DNA of 64,000 nt from Sphingomonas sp. Leaf407 (GTDB lineage Bacteria; Pseudomonadota; Alphaproteobacteria; Sphingomonadales; Sphingomonadaceae), in the NCBI RefSeq assembly GCF_001425385.1, contig NZ_LMQO01000003.1, positions 372,001 to 436,000 on the forward strand, in the 5' to 3' direction. Positions 42,540-52,060 of the stretch are shown piece by piece. The position numbers and the translations under genes were made by a program. The notes under the pieces were generated by a model. That model had not been told where the DNA came from, made no database searches, and saw only the letters and a list, made by a program, of their open reading frames with translations. Position 1 is the stretch's first letter; each line of letters opens with the position of its first letter.

Positions 42540-44741
42540 TTGGCGGAAATTCGCGCGCGCACGGTCGCTATCCTGCTGGCAGGAACGATGATTCCTTGCG
42601 GAGTCATGGCGCAGACGGCCCCGTCGGTATCGACCGACCGTCCGCAAACCACCATGCCACCTGCCAACACCGACGACGGCCCGATCGTTCCCGATGCCGA
42701 ATTCGATGCGGCGTTGCCCAGCCTGTCGGGCGACATCAACGCCCCGCTGGAACCGATCGCCGGGTTCGAGGCATCCGCCGCGCCAAAGCCCGCGACGACG
42801 ACCACCGCCACGGCACAGGCCGCGCCCGCGCCGGTCCGCCCGACGGTGCCGGCGACGGAAAACGCCGTCGTGCCCGAAACCCTGCCCGATGCGATACTGC
42901 CCGAGGCGGCCGAACTGGCGCAGCCGCTGCCGCCGCTCGGCACCTTCGACGTGACCCCGGTCGAGGTCGCGGGCGTCGATGACAAGCGTGCGGTCGAAAT
43001 CCGCTACGACACCGTCGTCAAGGGCCTCGACGCGATCGGGGGGACGGCGCAGTTCCGCGCGCTCTCCTCGCTGGAGGAAGGCGACGGCAAGGCCGCGAAC
43101 GCGACGATGGTGCAGGCGCGCGCCAAGGAAGACGAATCGCTCGCGCTGCGCATCCTGCGCGCCAAGGGATATTACGACGGCACCGTCAGCTCAATGATCG
43201 AACAGCCGCAGGGCGGACGCATCCGCGCGGTCGTGACCGCGCTGCCGGGCAAGCTCTACACCCTGTCGTCGATCCGCATCGATACCCAGCCGACGGTGCC
43301 GCCGAACCTCGTCGACCGCGAACTGCCGCTGAAGGTCGGCGATCCGATCGACGCCGAACGAATCCAGGCGGCCGAGGCGAACGTCAGCCTGAAGCTGCCG
43401 CAACAGGGCTATCCGTTCGTGCAGGTCGGGCAGCGCGACATCCTGCTCGACGATGCGACGGTGACGGGTGGCTACACCCTACCGGTCGATACCGGGCCGC
43501 GCTCGTCGTTCGGCACCTATTCCACCACCGGCAAGCTGGCGTTCGATGCCGAGCATGTCGGCGTGCTGGCGCGTTTCCGGCAGGGCGAGCTGTACGACAA
43601 TCGCAAGGTCGACGATCTGCGCGCCGCGCTGGTCGCGACGGGGCTGTTCTCCAGCGTCTCGGTCGAACCGCAGCGCACCGGACAGGTCGCCGCCGACGGG
43701 ACCGAGGCGGTCAACCTGCTCGTCCGGCAGGACGCCGGCCCGGCGCGCACGCTGGCGGGCGAGGCGGGATATGGCACCGGACAGGGGCTCCGGGTTGAGG
43801 GATCATGGACCCACCGCAACCTGTTCCCGCCCGAAGGCGCACTGATCGTGCGCGGCGTGGCGGGCACGCAGGAACAGGGCGCGGGCGTCACCTTCCGCCG
43901 GTCGAACGCCGGCCGGCGCGACCGCACCTTCCAGATTCTCGCCAACGCCAGCCGCAGCAATTACGATGCGTTCGAGGCGTTCACCGGCACGCTCGGCATC
44001 CGCTGGTCGTATGATTCGACGCCGATCTGGCAGAAGCGCTTCACCTATGCCTATGGCGCCGAACTGATCGGCACCAACGAGGACACCTACGACTTCACCG
44101 TCGGCGAGCGTCGCCGCCGCACCTATGGCATCGCCGCGCTGCCGCTGTTCGCCGGGTTCGACACGTCGGACAATCTGCTGAACCCCACCAAAGGCTTCCG
44201 CGTGAAGCTGAACGTCAGCCCCGAAGGATCGGTGTCCGACGGCGTGCGCCCGTACGGCCGCTTCATGGTCGAGGGCACCGGCTATTATCCGATCGGGCAG
44301 AGCATCGTCATCGCCGGGCGCGCCCGTGCCGGATCGATCCAGGGGATCGACCGCGACGACCTTGCGCCCTCGCGGCGCTATTACGCCGGTGGCGGCGGAT
44401 CGGTGCGCGGCTTCGGCTTCCAGGAACTGGGTCCGCGCACCCCCGAGGTGGACGAGGACGGCAACAACCTCGCCCGGCCGATCGGCGGGCGCAGCCTCAA
44501 CGAATTCGCGATCGAGGCGCGCTACCGCTTCGGCAACTTCGGCATCGTGCCGTTCCTCGACGCGGGGCAGGTGTACGAAGGGGCGTTGCCCGATGCGTCC
44601 GACCTGCGCTTCGGCGCGGGGATCGGCGGCCGCTTCTATACCAATTTCGGGCCGATGCGGGTCGATGTGGCGACGCCGATCGCCCGGCGTCCCGGTGAGT
44701 CCAAAATCGCACTCTATATCTCGATCGGGCAGGCATTCTGA
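42540..44741 (+). CDS. tamA: TamA-type outer membrane assembly factor (BamA/TamA family)
   Basis: Omp85-family outer-membrane protein of 733 residues that works with TamB in envelope assembly. TTG start at 42540 giving the signal peptide AEIRARTVAILLAGTM...GVMA-Q; later ATGs would destroy it. A Pro/Ala/Thr-rich low-complexity region (about 25-130) precedes POTRA domains (VEIRYDTVVKGLDAIGG, RILRAKGYYDGTVSS, ELYDNRKVDDLRAALVATGLF) and a 16-strand barrel with the lid-lock motif SVRGFGFQELGPR and C-terminal ALYISIGQAF. The long unstructured N-terminal part is unusual for TamA but common in sphingomonads. Its stop overlaps tamB by one base. Confidence 0.92.
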   Translation: MAEIRARTVAILLAGTMIPCGVMAQTAPSVSTDRPQTTMPPANTDDGPIVPDAEFDAALPSLSGDINAPLEPIAGFEASAAPKPATTTTATAQAAPAPVRPTVPATENAVVPETLPDAILPEAAELAQPLPPLGTFDVTPVEVAGVDDKRAVEIRYDTVVKGLDAIGGTAQFRALSSLEEGDGKAANATMVQARAKEDESLALRILRAKGYYDGTVSSMIEQPQGGRIRAVVTALPGKLYTLSSIRIDTQPTVPPNLVDRELPLKVGDPIDAERIQAAEANVSLKLPQQGYPFVQVGQRDILLDDATVTGGYTLPVDTGPRSSFGTYSTTGKLAFDAEHVGVLARFRQGELYDNRKVDDLRAALVATGLFSSVSVEPQRTGQVAADGTEAVNLLVRQDAGPARTLAGEAGYGTGQGLRVEGSWTHRNLFPPEGALIVRGVAGTQEQGAGVTFRRSNAGRRDRTFQILANASRSNYDAFEAFTGTLGIRWSYDSTPIWQKRFTYAYGAELIGTNEDTYDFTVGERRRRTYGIAALPLFAGFDTSDNLLNPTKGFRVKLNVSPEGSVSDGVRPYGRFMVEGTGYYPIGQSIVIAGRARAGSIQGIDRDDLAPSRRYYAGGGGSVRGFGFQELGPRTPEVDEDGNNLARPIGGRSLNEFAIEARYRFGNFGIVPFLDAGQVYEGALPDASDLRFGAGIGGRFYTNFGPMRVDVATPIARRPGESKIALYISIGQAF

Positions 44742-47700
44742 TGGCCGAGGATTACTCCGCGACCGAGACCGTCGTCGTGCGCAAGCAGCCGCTGTGGGTC
44801 CGCATCCTGAAATGGATCGGCATCGCCATCGCCGTGCTGTTCGTGGCGGTCGTCGCGTTGGTCTTCGCGCTCAATACCGGACCGGGGCGGGGCTTCGTCG
44901 TCCGCCAGCTCGACGGGTACACCACCGCATCGGGGCTGAAGGTCAATATCGGCCGGATCGACGGGTCGCTCTACGGCGCGCTGACCCTTCGTGACCTGCG
45001 GCTGTCCGATACGCGCGGCGTCTTCGCCTATTCGCCGCAGGTCGCGCTCGACTGGCGGCCGTTCGCCTTCACCAACGGCCATGTCGATGTGCGCAGCCTC
45101 ACCAGTCCGCTGGTGCGCTATGCGCGCAACCCGGTGTTGAAGGATACCCCGCCGGGCGATCCCAACGCGCCGCTGCTGCCCGATTACGACATCGACGTGA
45201 ACCGTCTGCGCGTCGACCGGATCGAGGTCGGCCCGGCCGTCACCGGCCAGCGCCATATCGCCCGGATCGACGGTGCGGTGCATATCGCCGATCGCCGCGC
45301 GCAGGTGTCCGCCAACGCGCTGACCATCGCCGCGCCGGGCTTGGGCGGCGGCGACAGCGTCACGCTGAAACTCGACGCGGTGCCCGACGACGACAAATTC
45401 GATGTCGATGCGCGCGTGACCGGCCCGGCGAACGGCATGATCGCCGGCATGGCGGGTCTCAAGCAACCGATCGCTGCGACGATCGACGGCCGGGGTAGCT
45501 GGACCAACTGGCAGGGGCGTCTCGCCGGCACGCTCGGCGGGCGTCCGCTCGCCGATCTGACGATCACCGGCCGCAACGGCAGCTTCACCGTGCGCGGATC
45601 GACCCAGCCGGGGCTGATCCTGCAAGGACCGGTCGAACGGCTGACGTCGCCGCGCCTCGACGTCGCGATCGACGCGACGCTCGCGGACCGCAAGGCCGAT
45701 ACCCGTATCCAGCTTCGCTCCAGCGCGCTGGCGGTCAACGCCGCCGGCATCCTCGATCTCGGGGGCAGCCGCTTCGGCAATTTCCGCACCGAGGCGATGC
45801 TGCTGACGCCGGGCGCGATCGCCCCCAATCTCAACGGTCGTTCGGTCCGGGCGGCGGTGGTGCTCGACGGCGGCTTCGGCACGCCGACCGTGGACTACAA
45901 GATTCAGGCGGCGGCGTTGGGCTTCGGCGAGATGGCCGTCGAACAACTGTATGCCGAAGGGCGCGCGACCGTCGACGCCGACCGCATCCTGATCCCGATC
46001 AAGGCGCGCGCCAAACGGATCACCGGGCTGAACGCCGCCGTCGGCGGGCTCGTCACCAACGTTTCGATCAACGGCGATCTGGCGATCAACGGCGATCAGG
46101 TGCTGTCCGACAATCTGCGCATCCGTTCCGACCGGATCGATGCGACCGCGATCGTTGCCGCCAACCTGTCGACCGGGCGCTATACCGGCGCGATCAAGGG
46201 GCGGATCAACGACTACGAAGTCGCCAGCATCGGCATCCTCAACCTGTCGACCGACGCGAACCTCTATGCCGCGCCGAATGGCGGTTTCGGCATTAAGGGG
46301 CGGGTGGTCGCGCAGACCACGCGGCTGTTCAACGAAGGCGTGCGCAATTTCCTCGGCGGCAATGTGTCGACCACGCGGGTCGATGTCGGCGTCGATCCGA
46401 ACGGGCTCATTACCTTTTCCAACCTGCGGATGAACGCGCCGCAGTTCCGCATCCTGAACGGGTCGGGCCGCTATGACCCGGCGGGGCCGCTGCTGGTCAA
46501 CGCGCAGGCGGTATCGACGCAATACGGTCCGCTGACCGCGCAGGTGACGGGCAGCGTCGCCGCACCGCAGATCCTGTTGCGCGCGGCCCGGCCCGGCGTC
46601 GGCATCGGCCTCGTCAACCTCGAAGCAAGGGTACGCGGGATCGGCGACCGTTATGCGATCCAGGCGAGCGGCGGCACCGATTATGGTCCGTTCCGCGCCG
46701 ACGTGCTGGTTTCGACCGCACCGCGCCTCGTCGCCGATATTCGCTCGGCGACCTTCGCCGGCATGAACATCGACGGCCGGGTCGAGGCAACGAATGCCGG
46801 ACCGTTCGCCGGCCGGGTCAATTTCGCCGGATCGGGCGTGGCGGGTGTCGCGCGGCTCTCGGCACAGGGCCGCTACCAGCGCGCCGATGTGAACGCGCGC
46901 GCCTATAACGCGGTCATCCCCGGCGACATGGGGCTGCGCATCAGCCGTGCGATCGTCACCGCCAGCGCGGTGCTCTACGACCAGCCCGAGATCGTCGCCG
47001 ACGTGCAGGTCGCCAATTTGTCGATGGGCGACTTCGTCCTCGAACGCAGCCGCGCCAAGGTGAATTATCGCGGCGGCAACGGACTGGCGCAGGTCTTCGC
47101 CGAAGGATCGTCGGGCGTGCCGTTCCGCGTCGCCGCCAATGCCCGGTTGCAGCCGAACGAATATCTCGTCGCGTTGCAGGGCGTCGCCAACAACATCCCG
47201 TTCCGCACGATCAACCCGGCGCGGATCACGCCTGCGACCGGCGGCTATCGCCTCTACCCGACGCGGATCGACTTCGCGCAAGGCTCGATCCGTGCGGCGG
47301 GCGTCTATGGCAATGGCATGTCGATCCAGACGCGGCTCGACCGGCTCGACCTCGGCATCGTCAACGCTTTCGTTCCCGGCACCGGGATCGGCGGCACCGC
47401 CACCGGCAGCCTCGATTTTGCGCAGGCCGCCGATCAGAGCTTCCCGCGCGCCGATGCCCGGCTGACCATCCGCAATTTCCAGCGGACCAGCCTTGCCTCG
47501 GTCTCCGAACCGGTCGACATCGTGTTCGCCGGCGACCTCAGGCCCGAAGGCGGCAGTGGCCGGGCGCTGATCCAGCGCGGCACGACCACGGTCGGGCGGA
47601 TGGTCGCCAACCTGCGGCCGTTGCCGCCGGGCAGCGGGTCGTGGGTCACGCGGATGCTGGCGGCGCCGCTGTCGGGCGGTATCCGCTACAACGGCCCGGC

Positions 47701-48961
47701 GGGCGTGCTGTTCTCGTTCGCGGGGCTGGCCGACCAGCAACTGACCGGCGCGATCGGCATCGCCGCCGATTTCGGCGGGCGGGTGCAGGCGCCGCAACTG
47801 ACCGGCGTGGTCCGCGCCAATACGCTGACCTATGAGAATGAGACGCTGGGCACGCGGCTGACCAACCTCGGCATTAACGGGCGCTTCACCAACGACCGGT
47901 TCGAACTGGTGCAGTTGCGCGCCACGGCGGGCGAAGGCACGGTCGCGGCGCAGGGAAGCGTCGGACTGGCGGCGAACAGCGGCTTCCCGGTCGATATTCG
48001 CGCGCAGTTGCGCAATGCCCAACTGGCGCGGAGCGACGCGCTGGGAGCATCGGCCACTGGCGACGTCCGAATCCAGAACGGGGCGGACGGCGGGCTGATC
48101 TCGGGCGATCTCGTCATCCCCGAGGCGCGCTATCAGATCATCCGCCAGGGCGCGGCCGAAGTCCCCGAGCTGACCGGGGTGCGCCGCAAGAGCGACGCGA
48201 CCCGCGCGGCGCAACCGCCGAGACAGGCCGCCGCTTCGGCCGGGCTGTTCCGCCTCGCGCTGCGTGTCCGCGCCGACAACCGGCTGTTCGTGTCGGGCAT
48301 GGGCCTCGAATCCGAATGGGAGGCCGATCTGCGTATCGCCGGCACCTCGGCCGCGCCGACGATCAACGGACAGTTGCGCCTCGTGCGCGGCACCTATTCG
48401 TTCGCCGGCAAGCGGTTCGAGGTCGAACGCGGCAACATCCGCTTCGAAGGGTCGGACTTCACCAACCCGGTGATCGACATCTCCGCCACCACCACCGCCG
48501 AAGGCGTGACCGCCGTCATCAACGTGACCGGCACGGCGCAGGCCCCGCAGATCGCGTTTACCTCGACCCCGGCGCTCGCGCAGGACGAGGTGCTTTCGCG
48601 GCTGCTCTTCGGCAGTTCGGTGACGAACCTGTCGGCGACCGAGGCGATCCAGCTCGCCGCCGCGCTCAATTCGCTGCGCGGATCGGGCGGGGGCGGGTTG
48701 AACCCGCTCGGCAAGCTGCGCTCGGCGACCGGGTTCGATCGCCTGCGCGTGCTGGGCGGTGACGAGGCGACCGGGCGGGGCACCAGCCTTGCGGCGGGCA
48801 AATACCTGACCGACGACATCTACATCGAGATCATCACCGACGCGCGTGGCTTTACCGCCACGCAGATCCAGATCGCACTGACCAAGACGCTGTCGGTGCT
48901 GTCGCAGACCGGATCGTTCGGCGGATCGAACGCCTCGGTACGCTACAGCCGCGATTACTGA
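44741..48961 (+). CDS. tamB: Translocation and assembly module TamB / AsmA-like phospholipid-transport protein
   Basis: Inner-membrane-anchored protein of 1406 residues spanning the periplasm. One N-terminal helix (WIGIAIAVLFVAVVALVFAL) is followed by long beta-rich repeat regions (repeating GRxxLxxL-type strands), and the DUF490/TamB domain at the C-terminus: LRIAGTSAAPTINGQLRLVRGTY, FEVERGNIRFEGSDFTNPVIDI, EVLSRLLFGSSVTNLSATEAIQLA and the terminal SVRYSRDY (key words only). Members form a lipid-carrying groove and partner with TamA. TGATG overlap with tamA shows translational coupling. Confidence 0.94.
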   Translation: MAEDYSATETVVVRKQPLWVRILKWIGIAIAVLFVAVVALVFALNTGPGRGFVVRQLDGYTTASGLKVNIGRIDGSLYGALTLRDLRLSDTRGVFAYSPQVALDWRPFAFTNGHVDVRSLTSPLVRYARNPVLKDTPPGDPNAPLLPDYDIDVNRLRVDRIEVGPAVTGQRHIARIDGAVHIADRRAQVSANALTIAAPGLGGGDSVTLKLDAVPDDDKFDVDARVTGPANGMIAGMAGLKQPIAATIDGRGSWTNWQGRLAGTLGGRPLADLTITGRNGSFTVRGSTQPGLILQGPVERLTSPRLDVAIDATLADRKADTRIQLRSSALAVNAAGILDLGGSRFGNFRTEAMLLTPGAIAPNLNGRSVRAAVVLDGGFGTPTVDYKIQAAALGFGEMAVEQLYAEGRATVDADRILIPIKARAKRITGLNAAVGGLVTNVSINGDLAINGDQVLSDNLRIRSDRIDATAIVAANLSTGRYTGAIKGRINDYEVASIGILNLSTDANLYAAPNGGFGIKGRVVAQTTRLFNEGVRNFLGGNVSTTRVDVGVDPNGLITFSNLRMNAPQFRILNGSGRYDPAGPLLVNAQAVSTQYGPLTAQVTGSVAAPQILLRAARPGVGIGLVNLEARVRGIGDRYAIQASGGTDYGPFRADVLVSTAPRLVADIRSATFAGMNIDGRVEATNAGPFAGRVNFAGSGVAGVARLSAQGRYQRADVNARAYNAVIPGDMGLRISRAIVTASAVLYDQPEIVADVQVANLSMGDFVLERSRAKVNYRGGNGLAQVFAEGSSGVPFRVAANARLQPNEYLVALQGVANNIPFRTINPARITPATGGYRLYPTRIDFAQGSIRAAGVYGNGMSIQTRLDRLDLGIVNAFVPGTGIGGTATGSLDFAQAADQSFPRADARLTIRNFQRTSLASVSEPVDIVFAGDLRPEGGSGRALIQRGTTTVGRMVANLRPLPPGSGSWVTRMLAAPLSGGIRYNGPAGVLFSFAGLADQQLTGAIGIAADFGGRVQAPQLTGVVRANTLTYENETLGTRLTNLGINGRFTNDRFELVQLRATAGEGTVAAQGSVGLAANSGFPVDIRAQLRNAQLARSDALGASATGDVRIQNGADGGLISGDLVIPEARYQIIRQGAAEVPELTGVRRKSDATRAAQPPRQAAASAGLFRLALRVRADNRLFVSGMGLESEWEADLRIAGTSAAPTINGQLRLVRGTYSFAGKRFEVERGNIRFEGSDFTNPVIDISATTTAEGVTAVINVTGTAQAPQIAFTSTPALAQDEVLSRLLFGSSVTNLSATEAIQLAAALNSLRGSGGGGLNPLGKLRSATGFDRLRVLGGDEATGRGTSLAAGKYLTDDIYIEIITDARGFTATQIQIALTKTLSVLSQTGSFGGSNASVRYSRDY

Positions 48962-49001
48962 GCGTTCGTTTGGAAACTAGCGGAAGCGCGGGTTTCTTGT
49001 G

Positions 49002-49121
49002 CGGTGCCGGCCCGCTCCCCCTCGGGTCCTAGCAAAGTGTTACTTTGCTGGGCTACCCTCTCCCGACCACCCAGCAGGATACTCAAGTGGGTGGTCGGGA
49101 GGGGGGAGCGGGCCGGCACCG
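49002..49121. repeat. Branched palindrome (20-bp outer stem enclosing two hairpins)
   Basis: CGGTGCCGGCCCGCTCCCCC (49002-49021) pairs with 49102-49121. Inside are AGCAAAGT-gtt-ACTTTGCT (49031-49049) and TCCCGACCACCCA (49061-49073) pairing with 49088-49100. The result is a three-way junction in DNA or RNA. Flanks at 48965-48985 (TTCGTTTGGAAACTAGCGGA) resemble 62630-62643. It occupies most of the 253 bp after tamB; no gene is seen there. Confidence 0.8.
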
Positions 49122-49214
49122 TAAAACGCGCAACCGCGCTTTTCAAACAGCCTCTTCGCTTGAGCCGATCCCCCGGTTGAGGGCATAGCGGCGGCGCAAG
49201 GAGAGGCGGCCGCT

Positions 49215-50660
49215 ATGCCCGACAAGTTCGATGTGATCGTGGTGGGGGCAGGGCTGTCGGGCATCGGCGCGGCGCATCACCTGCAACGGCTGTGCCCCGA
49301 TCGCAGCTTCGCGGTGCTGGAGGGGCGGGGCGCACTTGGCGGCACATGGGACCTGTTCCGCTATCCCGGCGTGCGATCGGATTCGGACATGTTCACGCTC
49401 GGCTACGGCTTTCGGCCATGGGCGGGGGAGAAGGCGATCGCCGATGGCGCGACCATCCGCGACTATATCGCCGACACCGCGCGCGAGAGCGGGATCGATT
49501 CGCACATCCGCTATCACCACCGCATGGTCCATGCCGCCTGGTCGAGCGCCGACGCCCGCTGGACGCTGACGATCGAGCGGCCCGACACGGGCGAGACGAC
49601 GACGCTGTCGTGCGGCTTCCTGTATCTCTGCACCGGCTATTACGATTATGCGCAGGGCTATCGCCCGACCTTCGCCGGGGAGGGGGATTTCGCCGGGACG
49701 ATCGTCCATCCGCAATTCTGGCCCGCCGATCTCGATTACAGCGGCAAGCAGGTCGTCGTGATCGGCAGCGGCGCGACGGCGGTAACGTTGGTCCCGGCGA
49801 TGACCGACCGCGCGGCGAAGGTGACGATGCTGCAACGCTCGCCGAGCTATGTGCTGACTACGCCCGCGCGCGATCCGTTGCTGGGCGTCCTGCGCCGGGT
49901 GCTGCCGTGGCGTGCCGCATATGGCATCGCCCGCTGGCTGCGGATCGGGATCAGCCAGTATTTCTACGTCCGCTCGCGCCGCAAGCCCGAGGCGGTCCGC
50001 CGCTGGCTGCTGAAACAGGTCCGCGCCGCGCTGCCGCCGGGCTATGACGTCAAGAAGCATTTCTCACCCAGCTATGATCCATGGGACCAGCGGCTGTGCA
50101 TTGTCCCCGACGGCGACCTGTTCCGGGTGATCCGCGAGGGGCACGCCGAGGTCGCGACCGGCCATGTCGACCGTTTCACTGCTAGCGGCATCCGCCTGAC
50201 CGACGGCACCCACCTCCCCGCCGATGTGGTCGTCACCGCCACCGGCCTCGAACTGCAACTCTTCGGCGCGGCGACGCTGTCGATCGACGGGCAACCGGTC
50301 GATCCGAGCAAGGCGATGAACTACAAGGGAATGATGTTCAGCGACCTGCCGAACCTCGCCTATGCGTTCGGCTATACCAACGCCTCGTGGACGCTGCGCG
50401 CCGACCTGACCGCCGCCTATGTCTGCCGCCTGCTCAACACGATGAAGGCACGGGGTGCCGTGCAGGCGACGCCGCGTATCGCCGATACCGATCTGACCGA
50501 GGAGCCGCTGCTCGACTTCACCTCCAGCTATGTGAAGCGCGGCATCGACCGGTTGCCGCGGCAGGGATCGAAGGCGCCGTGGCGCGTCCGGCAAAGCTAT
50601 CTGCGCGACCGGATCACGATGCGTTTCGGCGACGTGACCGAGCAGATGGAGTTTCGGTAA
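49215..50660 (+). CDS. Flavin-containing Baeyer-Villiger-type monooxygenase
   Basis: Class B monooxygenase of 481 residues. FAD site VVGAGLSGIGAAHHL, second Rossmann motif VIGSGATAVTLV for NADPH, and between them FAGTIVHPQFWP, which fits the BVMO fingerprint FxGxxxHxxxW(P/D). ALGGTWDLFRYPGVRSDSDM is typical of EthA-like enzymes that act on ketones and thioethers. Start ATG at 49215 after an AGGAGAGG run. It is a single gene in front of a palindromic repeat; the substrate cannot be told from context. Confidence 0.92.
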   Translation: MPDKFDVIVVGAGLSGIGAAHHLQRLCPDRSFAVLEGRGALGGTWDLFRYPGVRSDSDMFTLGYGFRPWAGEKAIADGATIRDYIADTARESGIDSHIRYHHRMVHAAWSSADARWTLTIERPDTGETTTLSCGFLYLCTGYYDYAQGYRPTFAGEGDFAGTIVHPQFWPADLDYSGKQVVVIGSGATAVTLVPAMTDRAAKVTMLQRSPSYVLTTPARDPLLGVLRRVLPWRAAYGIARWLRIGISQYFYVRSRRKPEAVRRWLLKQVRAALPPGYDVKKHFSPSYDPWDQRLCIVPDGDLFRVIREGHAEVATGHVDRFTASGIRLTDGTHLPADVVVTATGLELQLFGAATLSIDGQPVDPSKAMNYKGMMFSDLPNLAYAFGYTNASWTLRADLTAAYVCRLLNTMKARGAVQATPRIADTDLTEEPLLDFTSSYVKRGIDRLPRQGSKAPWRVRQSYLRDRITMRFGDVTEQMEFR

Positions 50661-50675
50661 GGGGGCGAAAGGCTC

Positions 50676-50783
50676 TCCCCTCCCTGACAAGGGAGGGGGT
50701 GGGGGTGGGTAGGTTTGGGGCGGATGCTGTCGTTCCCTCGCAGGCCGACCCACCCCCGGCCCTTCCCTTGTCAGGGAGGGGAG
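50676..50783. repeat. Palindromic repeat with 36-bp inverted ends
   Basis: CTCCCCTCCCTGACAAGGGA... at 50676-50711 and its near-complement at 50748-50783 share about 33 of 36 positions, with a 36 bp spacer. The core CTCCCCTCCCT is the same as at 33799 (in mobA) and 39496. It fills the 127 bp between the monooxygenase and the amine-oxidase stop and may form a terminator-like structure for both convergent genes. Confidence 0.8.
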
Positions 50784-50787
50784 TCTT

Positions 50788-52002
50788 TCAGTCCCGAAGC
50801 AACACCTCCGCCGCCGCGACCCCGGTCGCATACGCCCCATGCGCGGTCGAAAAGTCGGTCGGCGACACCGCCTCCCCCGCGATCAGGATATGGTCGTGCC
50901 GCCGCTCTCCCAGCACCGCGCGCGCATTCGCATGGCCGGGCCGCGCATGGCTGTACGATCCGCCGAAATGGCTCGCCCGGCCCCATGCCGATCCGGCGAT
51001 CAGCGCCATCCGGTCGACCAGCCTTGCGCCGAGCAACGCTGCCAGTTCCGCCTTCGCGAAGGCTGCCGCGCCGTCCAGCCCCTCGCGCTCCAGCGCCCGC
51101 GCGCCGCTGCCGCCGACGAAACATTCGACGACCGGTCGCCCGAACGGGCAGAGATAATAGCTGCCCGTCGCCGCGCGGTGCGGATTGCCGAGCAGATGGC
51201 TCTCCGCCGCCAGCCCGTGATCGTCGGGCAGCGCGAAGAACAGCTTGTCGGCCAGCCCCAGCGGCAGGTGGCTCGCGGCATGGAGGCTCGGGTCGAAACA
51301 CCCCGGCAGCGCGATCCCGCCACGCGACAGCACCGCGGTCGATACGGTGATGATCGCCGCGCGCGCCTTCACGCTGCCGCGCGGCGTGACGATCGCGACG
51401 CCGTCCGCGCGTTCCTCGATGCCCCGGACCGGTGTGCCAAGGTACAGCGGCACCGGCGGCAGGCTGGCGGCGACCAGCGTGCCATAGCCATCGGGCAGCC
51501 GCCAGTCGTCGTCGGTCGCCGCATCGTCATAGGCAAGGTAATCGGCCACCGAGAGCGAGGCGAGATCGGCCCCGTTCAGATAGCCCGACATCGCATCGAG
51601 GAAGCCGTTCCATGGCCCGGCGGGGTCCAGCGCGTCGGCGGCGCGGTCGCTCGCCGGTGGATCATTCCGCAACCGTGCCTCGAACGCGGCGCGCGCGGCA
51701 TTCGCCGCCTGCCGCTCGGCGGCGGAGAAACCGAGGTCGCGGTACTGCTGGCCCCAGCTCGGACGGCTGCGATCGATCGCGAACCCGACGTCCCCGGCGA
51801 TGGCGACCCACGGATTGCGCCCGGCCGAATGGAGATAGCCGCAGCCGAGATCGAGCGTCATGCCGTCGATCGTGACGCTATGCGCCCGCCCGCCGACCCG
51901 GTCGCCCGCTTCGAACACCGCGACCGATCGCCCGGCGGCATGGAGCGCGCGCGCCGCGCCGATCCCGGCGGCACCGGCTCCGATGATGGCGACGTCGATC
52001 AT
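50788..52002 (-). CDS. Flavin-dependent amine oxidase family oxidoreductase
   Basis: FAD enzyme of 404 residues. VAIIGAGAAGIGAARALHAAG and FEAGDRVGGRAHSV are the dinucleotide and GG-doublet motifs of monoamine oxidase/phytoene desaturase relatives. The C-terminal FAD motif is ILIAGEAVSPTDFSTAHGAYATGVAAAEVL. Length is that of bacterial MAO-like proteins with unknown amine or polyamine substrates. Start is at 52002. It converges on the monooxygenase and lies 58 bp beyond the xylanase stop with its own likely promoter. Confidence 0.9.
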   Translation of the reverse strand: MIDVAIIGAGAAGIGAARALHAAGRSVAVFEAGDRVGGRAHSVTIDGMTLDLGCGYLHSAGRNPWVAIAGDVGFAIDRSRPSWGQQYRDLGFSAAERQAANAARAAFEARLRNDPPASDRAADALDPAGPWNGFLDAMSGYLNGADLASLSVADYLAYDDAATDDDWRLPDGYGTLVAASLPPVPLYLGTPVRGIEERADGVAIVTPRGSVKARAAIITVSTAVLSRGGIALPGCFDPSLHAASHLPLGLADKLFFALPDDHGLAAESHLLGNPHRAATGSYYLCPFGRPVVECFVGGSGARALEREGLDGAAAFAKAELAALLGARLVDRMALIAGSAWGRASHFGGSYSHARPGHANARAVLGERRHDHILIAGEAVSPTDFSTAHGAYATGVAAAEVLLRD

Positions 52003-52060
52003 AAGCGCGGGTCCTGTCGTGACGGACCGCTACAGTGCGCCATCCGTGGCCGGGTTCCGC

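Noticed and set aside
44714..48214. Long minus-strand frame opposite tamB
   Set aside because: Composition is Arg/Asp/Gly/His shadow; tamB on plus has all conserved motifs.
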